Assembly (NCBI GenBank): GCA_050260275.1
Contig: JBLNBX010000044.1
Coordinates: 1-23,287 of the forward strand
Reading direction: 5' to 3'
DNA from: DATMXS01 sp050260275
GTDB lineage: Bacteria > Acidobacteriota > Terriglobia > Bryobacterales > Bryobacteraceae
Length of the DNA stretch: 23,287 nt
Position 1 is the first letter of the stretch, and every line of letters starts with the position of its first letter. Shown piece after piece: positions 8,062 to 15,825 of the stretch. The notes below the pieces were generated by a model. That model did not search any database. It was not told the origin of the DNA and was given only the letters and a program-made list of their open reading frames with translations. A program made the position numbers and the translations under genes.

Positions 8062-10473
8062 TTACTCCGCCCGAAGCGCGACGATCGGATCGACGCGGGT
8101 TGCCCGGCGCGCGGGCAGGTAGCTGGCGGCCGCCGCCGTAGCGAGCAGCACCGCCGCGGTGACCGCGTAGGTGGCCGGATCGGTCGGCTTGACGCCGAAA
8201 AGCAGGCTCTCGACGAACCGCGCCATCGCCATTGCTCCGGCGAGCCCGACCACGGCTCCGATGGCCGCAAGACCCACTCCACGGCCGACGATCCGCCGCA
8301 GCACCTCGCCGGGCGTCGCGCCGAGCGCCATCCTCAACCCGATCTCGGGCACCTGCCGGTTCACCTGGTACGCCAGCACGCCGTACAGCCCCACCGCCGC
8401 CAGCACCAGCGCGAGCGAGGCGAAGGCCGCCAGAAGAATCATCTGCATCCTGCGGCTGAAGACCTCGCTGTCGACGATCTCCTCCATGGTGGCCATATCA
8501 GTGATGGGCTGATCCGGATCGACCGCCCAGATGGCCTGCCGCACGGCGCCCGCTACGCTCTCCGGCGCCACTCTGGTGTGAACGGCGATCGCGACCTGCG
8601 AGAACAGCATCTGCCACGCCGAGGTGTAGAACTCCGGCTGCGGCGGCACGTCGAGGCCGGACTGTCGTACGTCTCCGATAACGCCGACAACCTCGGCTTG
8701 CGTGCTGCTGCTGAACACGAGATGGCGGCCGATGGGGTTCTGGCCCGGCCAAAGCATCTTCGCGAGTGTGTCATTGATGACGGCGACGAGAGGTGCGCCC
8801 TCGACGTCGCGCTCGCTGATGTCGCGGCCGCTGAGCAGCGGAATCCCCATGGTGCTGAAGTAGCCCGGAGTAGCGGTGCGCGAACGGCACTGGAATCTCT
8901 CCCGCGGATCGCGGCCTTCGGCGCCGATACCGGTGATATCGCCTTTCACGGCCAGCGGCACGTGATTTGCCACTCCCGCGGAAATCACGCCGGGGATGGT
9001 GCTGATGCGCCGCAGAATCTCGCGCTCGTAAGCCACCTTCTGTGAATTGCCGCTGTGCGTTTGGGGTATGGATAACCGAAGGGTCAGGAGGTTTTCAGTC
9101 CGGCAGCCTACGTCCACCGCGCGCAACTCGGCGCACGTGCGGATCAGCAGGCCCGCGCCCGTAAGCAGCACGAACGCCAGCGCGACCTCGGAACAAATGA
9201 GCGCCGCGCGGAGCCGCCGCGAACCCGACACCGTCTGCGTGCGCCCGCCCTGCTTGAGCGAACTGTTGACGTCGAGCCTTCGCAGTTCAAGCAGCGGAGC
9301 GAGGCCGAACGCTATGGTCGTCAGCGCCGCAATCGCGAGCGCGAACAGCATGACGCGCACGTCGAGCGAGAGCGCCTTGAAGCCCGCCATCGCGCCCGGC
9401 GCAAGATGCGCCAGGAACCGGAACGAAGCCGTGGCGAGCGCGACGCCCAGCACGCTTCCGGCCGCGCACACCAGCAGGCTTTCGCACAGGAACTGGCGCG
9501 CTAGGTGACGCGTTCCCGCGCCCAGCGCCGCGCGCACCGCCACCTCCCTGCCTCGGTTCGCGGCCCGCGACAGCAGCAGGTTGGCCAGGTTCGAGCAGGC
9601 GATCAGCAGCACCAGCGCCGCAGTGCCGAGCAGCATGAACAAGACGCGCCGGTTCGAGCTGACGAAGTGTTCGCGCATCGGGGCGACGAATGCGCCGACC
9701 TTCTCGTTAGTGTTCGGGTACTCGCGCGCCAGACTCGCGCCGATGGCCTGCATCTCCGCGTTTGCCTGCGCGAGCGCTACGCCGGGTTTGCCACGCGCGA
9801 TCACCATCCAGTTGTGACGCCCGCGCGCTCGAAGTCCCTCCTCCGTGTACGCGCTGGCTAGCGGCGTCCACACCTCGCCCATCCGGCTCCTGTACTCCGA
9901 TGGCGGCTCCGTGCCGGGCGCAAGGACGCCCACGATGGTGTGCTTTTCATCGTTCAGCGTGATCGTGCGGCCGATGACGCCCGGGTCCGCACCGTAGCGG
10001 CGCCGCCAGAAGCTGTCGCTGATGATTGCCACTTTGGGCGCTCCCACACGATTCTCGTCGTCGCGGAAGATGCGGCCGAGCGCCGGGCGCGTGCGCAGCG
10101 CGCGGAACACCTCCGGAGTTACGACCGCGCCTTCCACCAGCTCGGGCAAGCCTTCCCCGGTGAGCCGGTAGGAGCGGTCTTCGAGCGCGCCCATCTCCTC
10201 GAAGGAGCGGCTGCGAGCTTTCCAGTCGAAGTAGTTCGCGGGCGCGACGGGGCTGTCCTTCACGCCGAAGAACGGCGCGCTCTCCCACACGAGCACAAGC
10301 TTCTCGGGGTCGTCGTACGGCAAGGGGCGCAACAGGACGGCGTTCACCAGGCTGAATACGGCGGTGTTCGCGCCGATTCCGAGCGCAAGTGTGATCACGG
10401 CGACGGCGGCGAAACCGGGCGACTTCCCAAGCGTGCGCGCGGCGTATCGGAGATCGCGTATCAGTTCGGGCAT
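8062..10473 (-). CDS. ADOP-type ABC permease (duplicated MacB/FtsX, orphan)
   Basis: An 803-residue permease built as two MacB-like halves. Each has a membrane anchor, a periplasmic core domain (MacB_PCD) and a three-helix FtsX domain. The start is typical of the family (RDLRYAARTLGKSPGFAAVAVITLALGIGANTAVFSLVNAVLL, split here as two recognisable blocks). The first FtsX block follows LLGTAALVLLIACSNLANLL near residue 285, and the last ends with YLPARRATRVDPIVALRAE. This is the acidobacterial duplicated orphan permease architecture. Such proteins occur in many copies per genome, and the substrate is unknown. No ATP-binding subunit is encoded beside it. ATG at 10473 has only a weak AGGG upstream, but the conserved N-terminus begins right there. 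Confidence 0.93.
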   Translation of the reverse strand: MPELIRDLRYAARTLGKSPGFAAVAVITLALGIGANTAVFSLVNAVLLRPLPYDDPEKLVLVWESAPFFGVKDSPVAPANYFDWKARSRSFEEMGALEDRSYRLTGEGLPELVEGAVVTPEVFRALRTRPALGRIFRDDENRVGAPKVAIISDSFWRRRYGADPGVIGRTITLNDEKHTIVGVLAPGTEPPSEYRSRMGEVWTPLASAYTEEGLRARGRHNWMVIARGKPGVALAQANAEMQAIGASLAREYPNTNEKVGAFVAPMREHFVSSNRRVLFMLLGTAALVLLIACSNLANLLLSRAANRGREVAVRAALGAGTRHLARQFLCESLLVCAAGSVLGVALATASFRFLAHLAPGAMAGFKALSLDVRVMLFALAIAALTTIAFGLAPLLELRRLDVNSSLKQGGRTQTVSGSRRLRAALICSEVALAFVLLTGAGLLIRTCAELRAVDVGCRTENLLTLRLSIPQTHSGNSQKVAYEREILRRISTIPGVISAGVANHVPLAVKGDITGIGAEGRDPRERFQCRSRTATPGYFSTMGIPLLSGRDISERDVEGAPLVAVINDTLAKMLWPGQNPIGRHLVFSSSTQAEVVGVIGDVRQSGLDVPPQPEFYTSAWQMLFSQVAIAVHTRVAPESVAGAVRQAIWAVDPDQPITDMATMEEIVDSEVFSRRMQMILLAAFASLALVLAAVGLYGVLAYQVNRQVPEIGLRMALGATPGEVLRRIVGRGVGLAAIGAVVGLAGAMAMARFVESLLFGVKPTDPATYAVTAAVLLATAAAASYLPARRATRVDPIVALRAE

Positions 10474-10609
10474 GATGGTATGCCCTTAAATACGCGCGAA
10501 CCGCCGGATAGTTCCACGGCCGCCGCTGATCTCCCGGCGGTTCCGGCGCCGGGCGCAGGAGACCCAGTTCACCGCGTAGCGACTCGCTCAACGCCTACCT
10601 GTACCCGAA

Positions 10610-12475
10610 TTACGCATCCAGATACCACGGCACGTTCACGATAGCTATACGCCGAAGTCCCCTGGCAACCAGCAGCGCCGCCAACAGCCGGCCGCGGCGG
10701 TTGTGCAGAAAGTGCTGATACCAGTGGCGCTTTACCAGCTCGGGGATGACCACAGCGATGCTGCGGTCTGCGTGTTCGCGCTCCATGGCGAGGACGTGGT
10801 CGATGATCGGCTGGACGACGAACCGGTAGGGCGACGGCAAGAGGATCAGCTCGGGAACGGCGACTCCGGAGGCGCGCACTGCATCCTCAACCACTGTGGC
10901 CCACTCCCTGCGGAATGCATCCCCTTCGCCAAGATCGACGTGGACGGCCTGCACCTTGTCCGATATGGACAACGCGAACCGCAGCGCCTTCTGCGACACC
11001 GAACTCCACGTCTCGATGGGCACTATCACGAGCGGCGGCTTCAGCCCTTCGGCGAGAGGCCCGGCTGCGGGCGCGGTCTCCCGGCTCACTCGCTCGTAGT
11101 GGCGGCGTATTCCGGCCATCATGAATACCAGCGCCGGAGCGAGCAGCACAACCACCCACGCGCCCTCGGTGAACTTGGCCGTGATGATGATTGCGAGCGC
11201 GCCGGCGGTCGCAAGGGCGCCTATGCCGTTAACAGCCATGCTGATCCTCGCGTGCCTGCCCGGCGCGCGTTTCCAGTGCGCCACCATGCCGGCCTGCGAG
11301 AGAGTGAACGCCAGAAACGCTCCGACCGCGAAAAGCGGAATCAGCCGGTTCGTGATGCCGCCAAAAGCGATCAGCAGGACCGCGGCAAGGCCGGACAGGA
11401 CAAAGATCCCGTGGGAGTAAACCAGACGGCGGCCGCGGTCCGCGAGCGAATGCGGCAGGTATCCATCTATCGCGGCGACGCGGCAAAGTCGGGGAAAACC
11501 GGCAAATGACGTGTTCGCCGAGAGGCACACGACCATCACGATTGCGGCGATCGTCAGATAGTAAAAGAAGCCGGTTCCGGCCACCGCCGCGGTTAGCTGC
11601 GAGAGTATGCTCCTATAGCCCTCCTGCCCTGGCTCTGTTGCCCCGATATCATATGCACGCGTGAGGTACGCTACGCCGGCCAGCAGTACGATGAGCACAA
11701 CGATGATTGTTGTCAGCGCCATACGCGCATGATGGATGGAGGGCGGGCGGAAAGCCTGAACGCCGTTGCTGATCGCTTCGACGCCGGTCATCGCGGTGCA
11801 GCCGGCCGCGAATGCCTTCAGCAACAGCCACGTCCCAGCCACCTCTACAGGAGCGGTGAGCTGCGGCGGAGTCACGACGGGCTGCGGGCGCCCGCCCGAG
11901 GCGATTGATTTGTACACACCCCAGGCCAGCACCGCGAACATACAGCCCACGAACAGGTACGTAGGGGCCATGAAGCTGACCCCGGGCGCGCGCACGCCCC
12001 TCAGGTTGATCGCCGTCATGATGAACAGGAGCAACAAACAGAGCGGCAGCGTCTCAGGCTGGAGCGCGGGCACGGCTGACACTAGCGCCCCAACTCCGGT
12101 CGAGATGCTGACCGCAACGTTAAGCAGGTAGTCGATCATAAGCGCCGCGGCGCCCAGCAGCCCCGCGTGCGTGCCCAGGTTCTCCCTCGCGACGGTGTAG
12201 GAGCCGCCGTCGAACGGGTAGGCGGCGATCGTCTGGCGGTAGCTGAAGTAAACGATTGAGAGCAGAATGATGATGGCGATCGTGAGCGGCACTATGTATA
12301 GGAGACCCGCGAGCCCCAGCGGGCGCAGTATCGTGAGCGCCGCTTCCGGACCGTATGCTGATGAGGCGAACGCATCGAGTCCGAAGATCGGTATACCGTG
12401 CAGCACGCCAACCCGCTGCTCCCGTTCTTCGCTCGACCGCAGCGGCCGCCCGAACAGTAGGTCAACTAGAGGCAT
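10610..12475 (-). CDS. APC-superfamily permease, KimA-like (probable K+ uptake)
   Basis: A 621-residue protein with about 12 membrane helices (residues ~30-465) and a C-terminal cytoplasmic domain of about 155 residues. The N-terminus (LLFGRPLRSSEEREQRVG, then GLDAFASSAYGPEAALTIL) matches the pattern of KimA/YdaO-type transporters of the APC superfamily, B. subtilis KimA being about 607 residues. The C-terminal domain (KPPLVIVPIETWSSVSQKAL onward) is also as in KimA. KimA is a proton-coupled, c-di-AMP-controlled potassium importer. Potassium is the best guess here, but amino-acid transport by an APC relative is not excluded. ATG at 12475 lacks a strong ribosome-binding site. The gene is separated from the ADOP gene by 136 bases and is divergent from the flavoprotein gene. 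Confidence 0.88.
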   Translation of the reverse strand: MPLVDLLFGRPLRSSEEREQRVGVLHGIPIFGLDAFASSAYGPEAALTILRPLGLAGLLYIVPLTIAIIILLSIVYFSYRQTIAAYPFDGGSYTVARENLGTHAGLLGAAALMIDYLLNVAVSISTGVGALVSAVPALQPETLPLCLLLLFIMTAINLRGVRAPGVSFMAPTYLFVGCMFAVLAWGVYKSIASGGRPQPVVTPPQLTAPVEVAGTWLLLKAFAAGCTAMTGVEAISNGVQAFRPPSIHHARMALTTIIVVLIVLLAGVAYLTRAYDIGATEPGQEGYRSILSQLTAAVAGTGFFYYLTIAAIVMVVCLSANTSFAGFPRLCRVAAIDGYLPHSLADRGRRLVYSHGIFVLSGLAAVLLIAFGGITNRLIPLFAVGAFLAFTLSQAGMVAHWKRAPGRHARISMAVNGIGALATAGALAIIITAKFTEGAWVVVLLAPALVFMMAGIRRHYERVSRETAPAAGPLAEGLKPPLVIVPIETWSSVSQKALRFALSISDKVQAVHVDLGEGDAFRREWATVVEDAVRASGVAVPELILLPSPYRFVVQPIIDHVLAMEREHADRSIAVVIPELVKRHWYQHFLHNRRGRLLAALLVARGLRRIAIVNVPWYLDA

Positions 12476-13037
12476 CGGAGTTTCGGGCGCCTCGCGGGAG
12501 TTCCGGAGTCTCGGGAGGAGTTACGAAATATAGACACTCTCTGAACCTCCGCTTCCGCCGGCTCTGTTTCATCGATGGCCTGCTTTGGCCGCTCACGGAT
12601 ACACTTAGCCGTGCTGAACTGTCTGGCCCCGGATGCTTTACCTCCATAGGAACCGTGGTGCTCCGGATGGCCGGAACGAGCGGGCAGTTCTCGTTGTCCC
12701 AGCCGTCGATTGCTATCGGTGCTCCTGCGGATTTCCCACGCGTTTAGATTGAGGCGAGAGTGCGGGAACGGTTCGAGCGTGAGTTCAATGTGAGACACGT
12801 CTGAAGCACCCCGGGCCGGAGATAGTTTATGAAGGCTGCTTGGGATCCCAGCTTGCCGCGCGCAACGGCCCGCCCCGAAAGGTAATCACCAACTTACTTC
12901 ATTCTATCAATCGGCCCTGGAGACAAACCGCGGTGTCTTCTAAACACTTGAGGATCCGAGCGCTCCCGCGGCGTACTGTTGCCGATAACTCTGGGGACTA
13001 CGCGGCGCGCGAGGATGGAGATATCAGAGGAGGCATC
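12476..13037. other. Divergent non-coding region, KimA-like / flavoprotein
   Basis: About 560 bases between two divergent genes. Frames are open on both strands, but a minus-strand frame (12466-12798) has mixed third-position composition and no recognisable motif, so I treat it as non-coding. A 10-base perfect palindrome, TGGGATCCCA, lies at 12841-12850. No confident promoter pair or known riboswitch is visible; I looked for conserved pieces of the ydaO/c-di-AMP riboswitch upstream of the KimA-like gene and did not find them. Confidence 0.55.
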
Positions 13038-14393
13038 GTGACGAGAGCATACGATGTGGTGGTGATCGGCACGGGGCAGGCAGGCACTGGGGTGGCTGAC
13101 GCCTGCCGGAAAGCGGGCCGGCAAGTGGCGATCGTGGATTCGCGTCCATACGGCGGCACGTGCGGCCTGCGCGGCTGCGATCCCAAGAAGGTTCTCATGG
13201 GCGCCGCCGACCTGGCGGATTGGGCATCTCGCATGAGCGCCAATGGCATCACGGGCGGTCCGGTCCGGATCGACTGGCAGGCTCTGATGCGCTTCAAGCG
13301 GACGTTCACCGATCCATTCCCCAAGGCCAGGGAGGACGCACTCAGGAGCGCGGGCATTGAGACTCTGCACGGGCGGGCGCGCTTCGTCAGCGGCAATGCC
13401 ATCCAGGTTGACGATGACGTCCTCGAGGCCCGGCATGTCGTCATCGCCGCCGGCGCCTGGCCCGCGCCGCTGAATATCCCCGGAGAGGAGCATCTCACGC
13501 GCAGCGATCAATTTCTGGAACTGGAAGAGTTGCCGAAGAGGATCGTGTTCGCCGGCGGCGGCTACATCGCATTCGAGTTCTCCCACATTGCCGCGCGCGC
13601 CGGGGCGCAGGTGACCATTCTGCACCGCGGTGCGAGGCCGCTCGAGAAATTTGATCCAGACCTTGTACAGAAACTGGTCGAGAGAACGCGCGGCATCGGC
13701 GTCGATATGCGCCTGAAGACGAAGGTGACCGGCGTGGAAGGCGCTCCCGGCAGGCTCGCCGTTAGCACGGAAACAGAATCCGGTCCGGAGTCCTTCGAGG
13801 CCGATATGGTGGTGCACGCCGCCGGCCGCGCGCCGGAAATCGCCGATCTGAACCTCGATGCAGCCGGCGTACAGTTCGACAGCCGCGGCGTCAAGGTGAA
13901 TAAGTACCTGCAGAGCGTTTCAAATCCCGCGGTATACGCCGCAGGCGACGCGGCGGACAGTGGCGGGTTTCCGAATACACCAGAGGCCGAATACAGCGCG
14001 GATATTGCTGCGCGCAACCTGCTCGAAGGCAACAAGCATGCGGTCGACTTTCGCGGGTCGGCTAGCGTGGTGTTCACAATTCCGCCGCTCGCGCGCATTG
14101 GCCTTTTGGAAGAGGAAGCGAAGCGCGAGGGACTGAAGTACAAGGTGAACCAGGCCGACATCTCCGGCTGGTATTCCGCACGTCGCGTTGCGGAGCCGTG
14201 CGCAGCGTTCAAGGTGCTGCTGGAAGAGGGCAGCCGCCGCCTGCTGGGAGCGCACCTCGTGGGGCCCGGCGCCGATGAACTGGCGAACGTATTCGTACTC
14301 GCGCTTCGCGCGGAGGTGCCCGCGCCGGTGCTCAAAGAAGCTCTGTTTGCCTACCCCACGCAGGCGGCGAATATCAAATGGATGCTGTCGTGA
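13038..14393 (+). CDS. Glutathione-reductase-like FAD/NAD(P) disulfide oxidoreductase
   Basis: A 451-residue class I pyridine-nucleotide disulfide oxidoreductase. The FAD-binding motif VVVIGTGQAG is at residues 7-16. The redox-active disulfide GGTCGLRGCDPKK gives Cys42 and Cys47. The NAD(P) motif FAGGGYIAFEF lies near 172-182, followed by TILHRGARPL, whose basic residues suggest NADPH. The second FAD motif is VYAAGDAAD near 300. The C-terminal dimer-interface motif reads FAYPTQAANIKWML, whereas glutathione reductase and lipoamide dehydrogenase have a catalytic His before Pro-Thr; here it is Tyr. The disulfide substrate is therefore unknown. GTG at 13038 is chosen because AGAGGAGG sits four bases upstream; the open frame continues to 12840 without conserved sequence. 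It stands alone. Confidence 0.92.
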   Translation: MTRAYDVVVIGTGQAGTGVADACRKAGRQVAIVDSRPYGGTCGLRGCDPKKVLMGAADLADWASRMSANGITGGPVRIDWQALMRFKRTFTDPFPKAREDALRSAGIETLHGRARFVSGNAIQVDDDVLEARHVVIAAGAWPAPLNIPGEEHLTRSDQFLELEELPKRIVFAGGGYIAFEFSHIAARAGAQVTILHRGARPLEKFDPDLVQKLVERTRGIGVDMRLKTKVTGVEGAPGRLAVSTETESGPESFEADMVVHAAGRAPEIADLNLDAAGVQFDSRGVKVNKYLQSVSNPAVYAAGDAADSGGFPNTPEAEYSADIAARNLLEGNKHAVDFRGSASVVFTIPPLARIGLLEEEAKREGLKYKVNQADISGWYSARRVAEPCAAFKVLLEEGSRRLLGAHLVGPGADELANVFVLALRAEVPAPVLKEALFAYPTQAANIKWMLS

Positions 14394-14746
14394 TACTGGC
14401 GTACTGACACGGCTTGCCGAAACGTGTTTGCGTGTACTGGCACGAGTTGTCCATCGCTAGATGTCCTTGTCACGGGGCGAAACCTGAGTAAACCGTAACA
14501 GTACACTCAAATACATCTCCAAGCGGTAATTGCGCGCATTGCTGCCTCTCTGCCGGGACTTCCTCCTTCTTTCTCGGACGCTCCACTGGTCGCAGCCTGC
14601 GCTCCGCTTTTCGCTCCAATTCCTCCACAAACGGCCTGCCGCGGGCCTGCGTATCCCGTGGTCCCCTAGCTGACCGCCACCGGCCTGAACGCCGAGGCGA
14701 AAGAGTAGCTGATCACTTTGCCCCTTTTTGTCCGAGGTGTTGCCGG
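14394..14746. other. Convergent intergenic region with short imperfect repeats
   Basis: About 350 bases between the flavoprotein stop and the P-II gene stop. I see no gene. Just after the flavoprotein stop, a 16-base imperfect direct repeat occurs at 14401-14416 and 14434-14449 (13 of 16 identical, core GTACTG.CACG), with a partial third copy at 14394-14400. No convincing intrinsic terminator is visible for either gene. Confidence 0.5.
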
Positions 14747-15088
14747 CTATCCGCCGTCCTTGTCCGGCATATTCTCCATCAAGCGAGCCACGCCGACCAC
14801 CTTATCTACCGGAACCACGAACGCGATCCCCTTGCCCATCTGGTTCAACCCCGCCGCCTGGACGATCTCCTGAAGGATGGCGTCAACCTGGTCGGAAGAC
14901 GTGACGGTCAGCACTATCTCTTTCTCGGGCTCGATCGCTATTCCAAAAAACTTTCCCTGTTCGTGGATGCCTGATCCGCGGCCGAATAACACCGTGCCGC
15001 CCCTGGCGCCGGCCCTCACCGAAGCTTCCAGGACAGTACTTCCCCAACCCTTGCGAACGATGCTCACGATAAGAGACGTCTTAAACAT
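14747..15088 (-). CDS. P-II-like regulatory protein linked to DUF1538
   Basis: A 113-residue P-II superfamily protein. It starts FKTSLIVSIVRKGWGSTVLEAS, has a Gly/Arg-rich T-loop region (ARGGTVLFGRGSG, 28-40), a second beta-alpha unit (KEIVLTVTSSDQVDAILQEI) and a B-loop-like LNQMGKGIAFVVPVDKVVGV (81-100). The canonical T-loop Tyr51 and the TGKxGDGKI B-loop of GlnB/GlnK are absent, so it is unlikely to be uridylylated and is probably not a classical nitrogen sensor. P-II proteins act as trimers that bind nucleotides and often gate membrane proteins. ATG at 15088 is preceded by AAGGAG with an eight-base spacer and lies two bases after the stop of DUF1538 gene B. The inferred role is a sensor controlling the DUF1538 pair. 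Confidence 0.9.
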   Translation of the reverse strand: MFKTSLIVSIVRKGWGSTVLEASVRAGARGGTVLFGRGSGIHEQGKFFGIAIEPEKEIVLTVTSSDQVDAILQEIVQAAGLNQMGKGIAFVVPVDKVVGVARLMENMPDKDGG

Positions 15089-15090
15089 GA

Positions 15091-15825
15091 TCACGACTCC
15101 TTGCGGCGCGCCTTCCAGCGGACGAGAAGACCCAGCACCATCAGAGAGACGATCGGGGCAACGGCGATGAGAGCTACCATGCCCAGACCATGCACCAGCG
15201 GATCCTGCCCGCCCATCGCGGACGATGTGCCCAACGCCAGCGCCAGTATAAAAGTGTTGGCCAGCGGCCCGGTGGCCACACCGCCGGCATCGATGGCGAT
15301 AGATACGAACGCCTTGTCGCTGAACCACATGATCGCGGCGGCTATGGCGTAACCCGGCACGAGCAGCCATAGAACCGGAATGGAGTAGCCGATCCGCAAC
15401 ATACCGAATCCAACGGCGGCGGCCACCCCGGTACAGATGGTATACAGCACCAGCGACCGCCGGATCGATCCGCTCGAAGCATCCTCGACCTGATCGGCGA
15501 GGATGCGGACGGCGGGCTCTCCCCAGGTCGTGACGAACCCGAGAACGAGTCCGATCGGCAGCAGCGCCCACTTGTATCGCAAAGCCCCCACGGCTTCGCC
15601 GATGGCGCGGCCGAACGGGAGAAACCCGATGCCAACTCCCAACAGGAACAGGAACAGGCCTGCCGATGCGAGTAGAGTCCCGGTCAGGATGCGGTATACT
15701 TCCGACCGGGGCAACTTCAGGAACGCCAGTTGAAACACGATGAAGAACGCCAGCAGCGGCATAACAGCCAGCGCGACGCTCCAGGCGGTTGCGCCAATCT
15801 CGCTCAGGATCGGCGCGCCGTTCAT
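15091..15825 (-). CDS. DUF1538 membrane protein B
   Basis: A 244-residue membrane protein with about six to seven hydrophobic helices, a half-length DUF1538 unit. Key motifs are LGFVTTWGEPAVRILADQVE (Glu103-Pro104), GIGFLPFGRAIGEA near 65-78, and the late motif IDAGGVATGPL (Asp179 to Gly186) followed by LALALGTSSAMGG. The same motifs in the same order occur in the upstream gene, so the two are paralogues. A charged C-terminus (RWKARRKES) suggests a cytoplasmic tail. The ATG overlaps the upstream stop by four bases (ATGA), implying translational coupling, and the P-II gene follows two bases later. DUF1538 proteins are predicted permeases with no proven substrate. Confidence 0.92.
   Translation of the reverse strand: MNGAPILSEIGATAWSVALAVMPLLAFFIVFQLAFLKLPRSEVYRILTGTLLASAGLFLFLLGVGIGFLPFGRAIGEAVGALRYKWALLPIGLVLGFVTTWGEPAVRILADQVEDASSGSIRRSLVLYTICTGVAAAVGFGMLRIGYSIPVLWLLVPGYAIAAAIMWFSDKAFVSIAIDAGGVATGPLANTFILALALGTSSAMGGQDPLVHGLGMVALIAVAPIVSLMVLGLLVRWKARRKES

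Noticed and set aside
10703..11509. Plus-strand 268-codon frame opposite the KimA-like gene
   Set aside because: It is the antisense shadow of a well-supported membrane protein, with a His/Arg-rich composition typical of reverse frames in GC-rich DNA.
12466..12798. Minus-strand 110-codon frame upstream of and overlapping the KimA-like start
   Set aside because: Third-codon-position G/C is only moderate by my count, unlike neighbouring genes, it overlaps the transporter start, and no motif or signal peptide is recognisable.
12476..13037. c-di-AMP (ydaO-type) riboswitch upstream of the KimA-like gene
   Set aside because: I searched by eye for its conserved blocks on both strands and did not find them; only a covariance-model scan could settle it.
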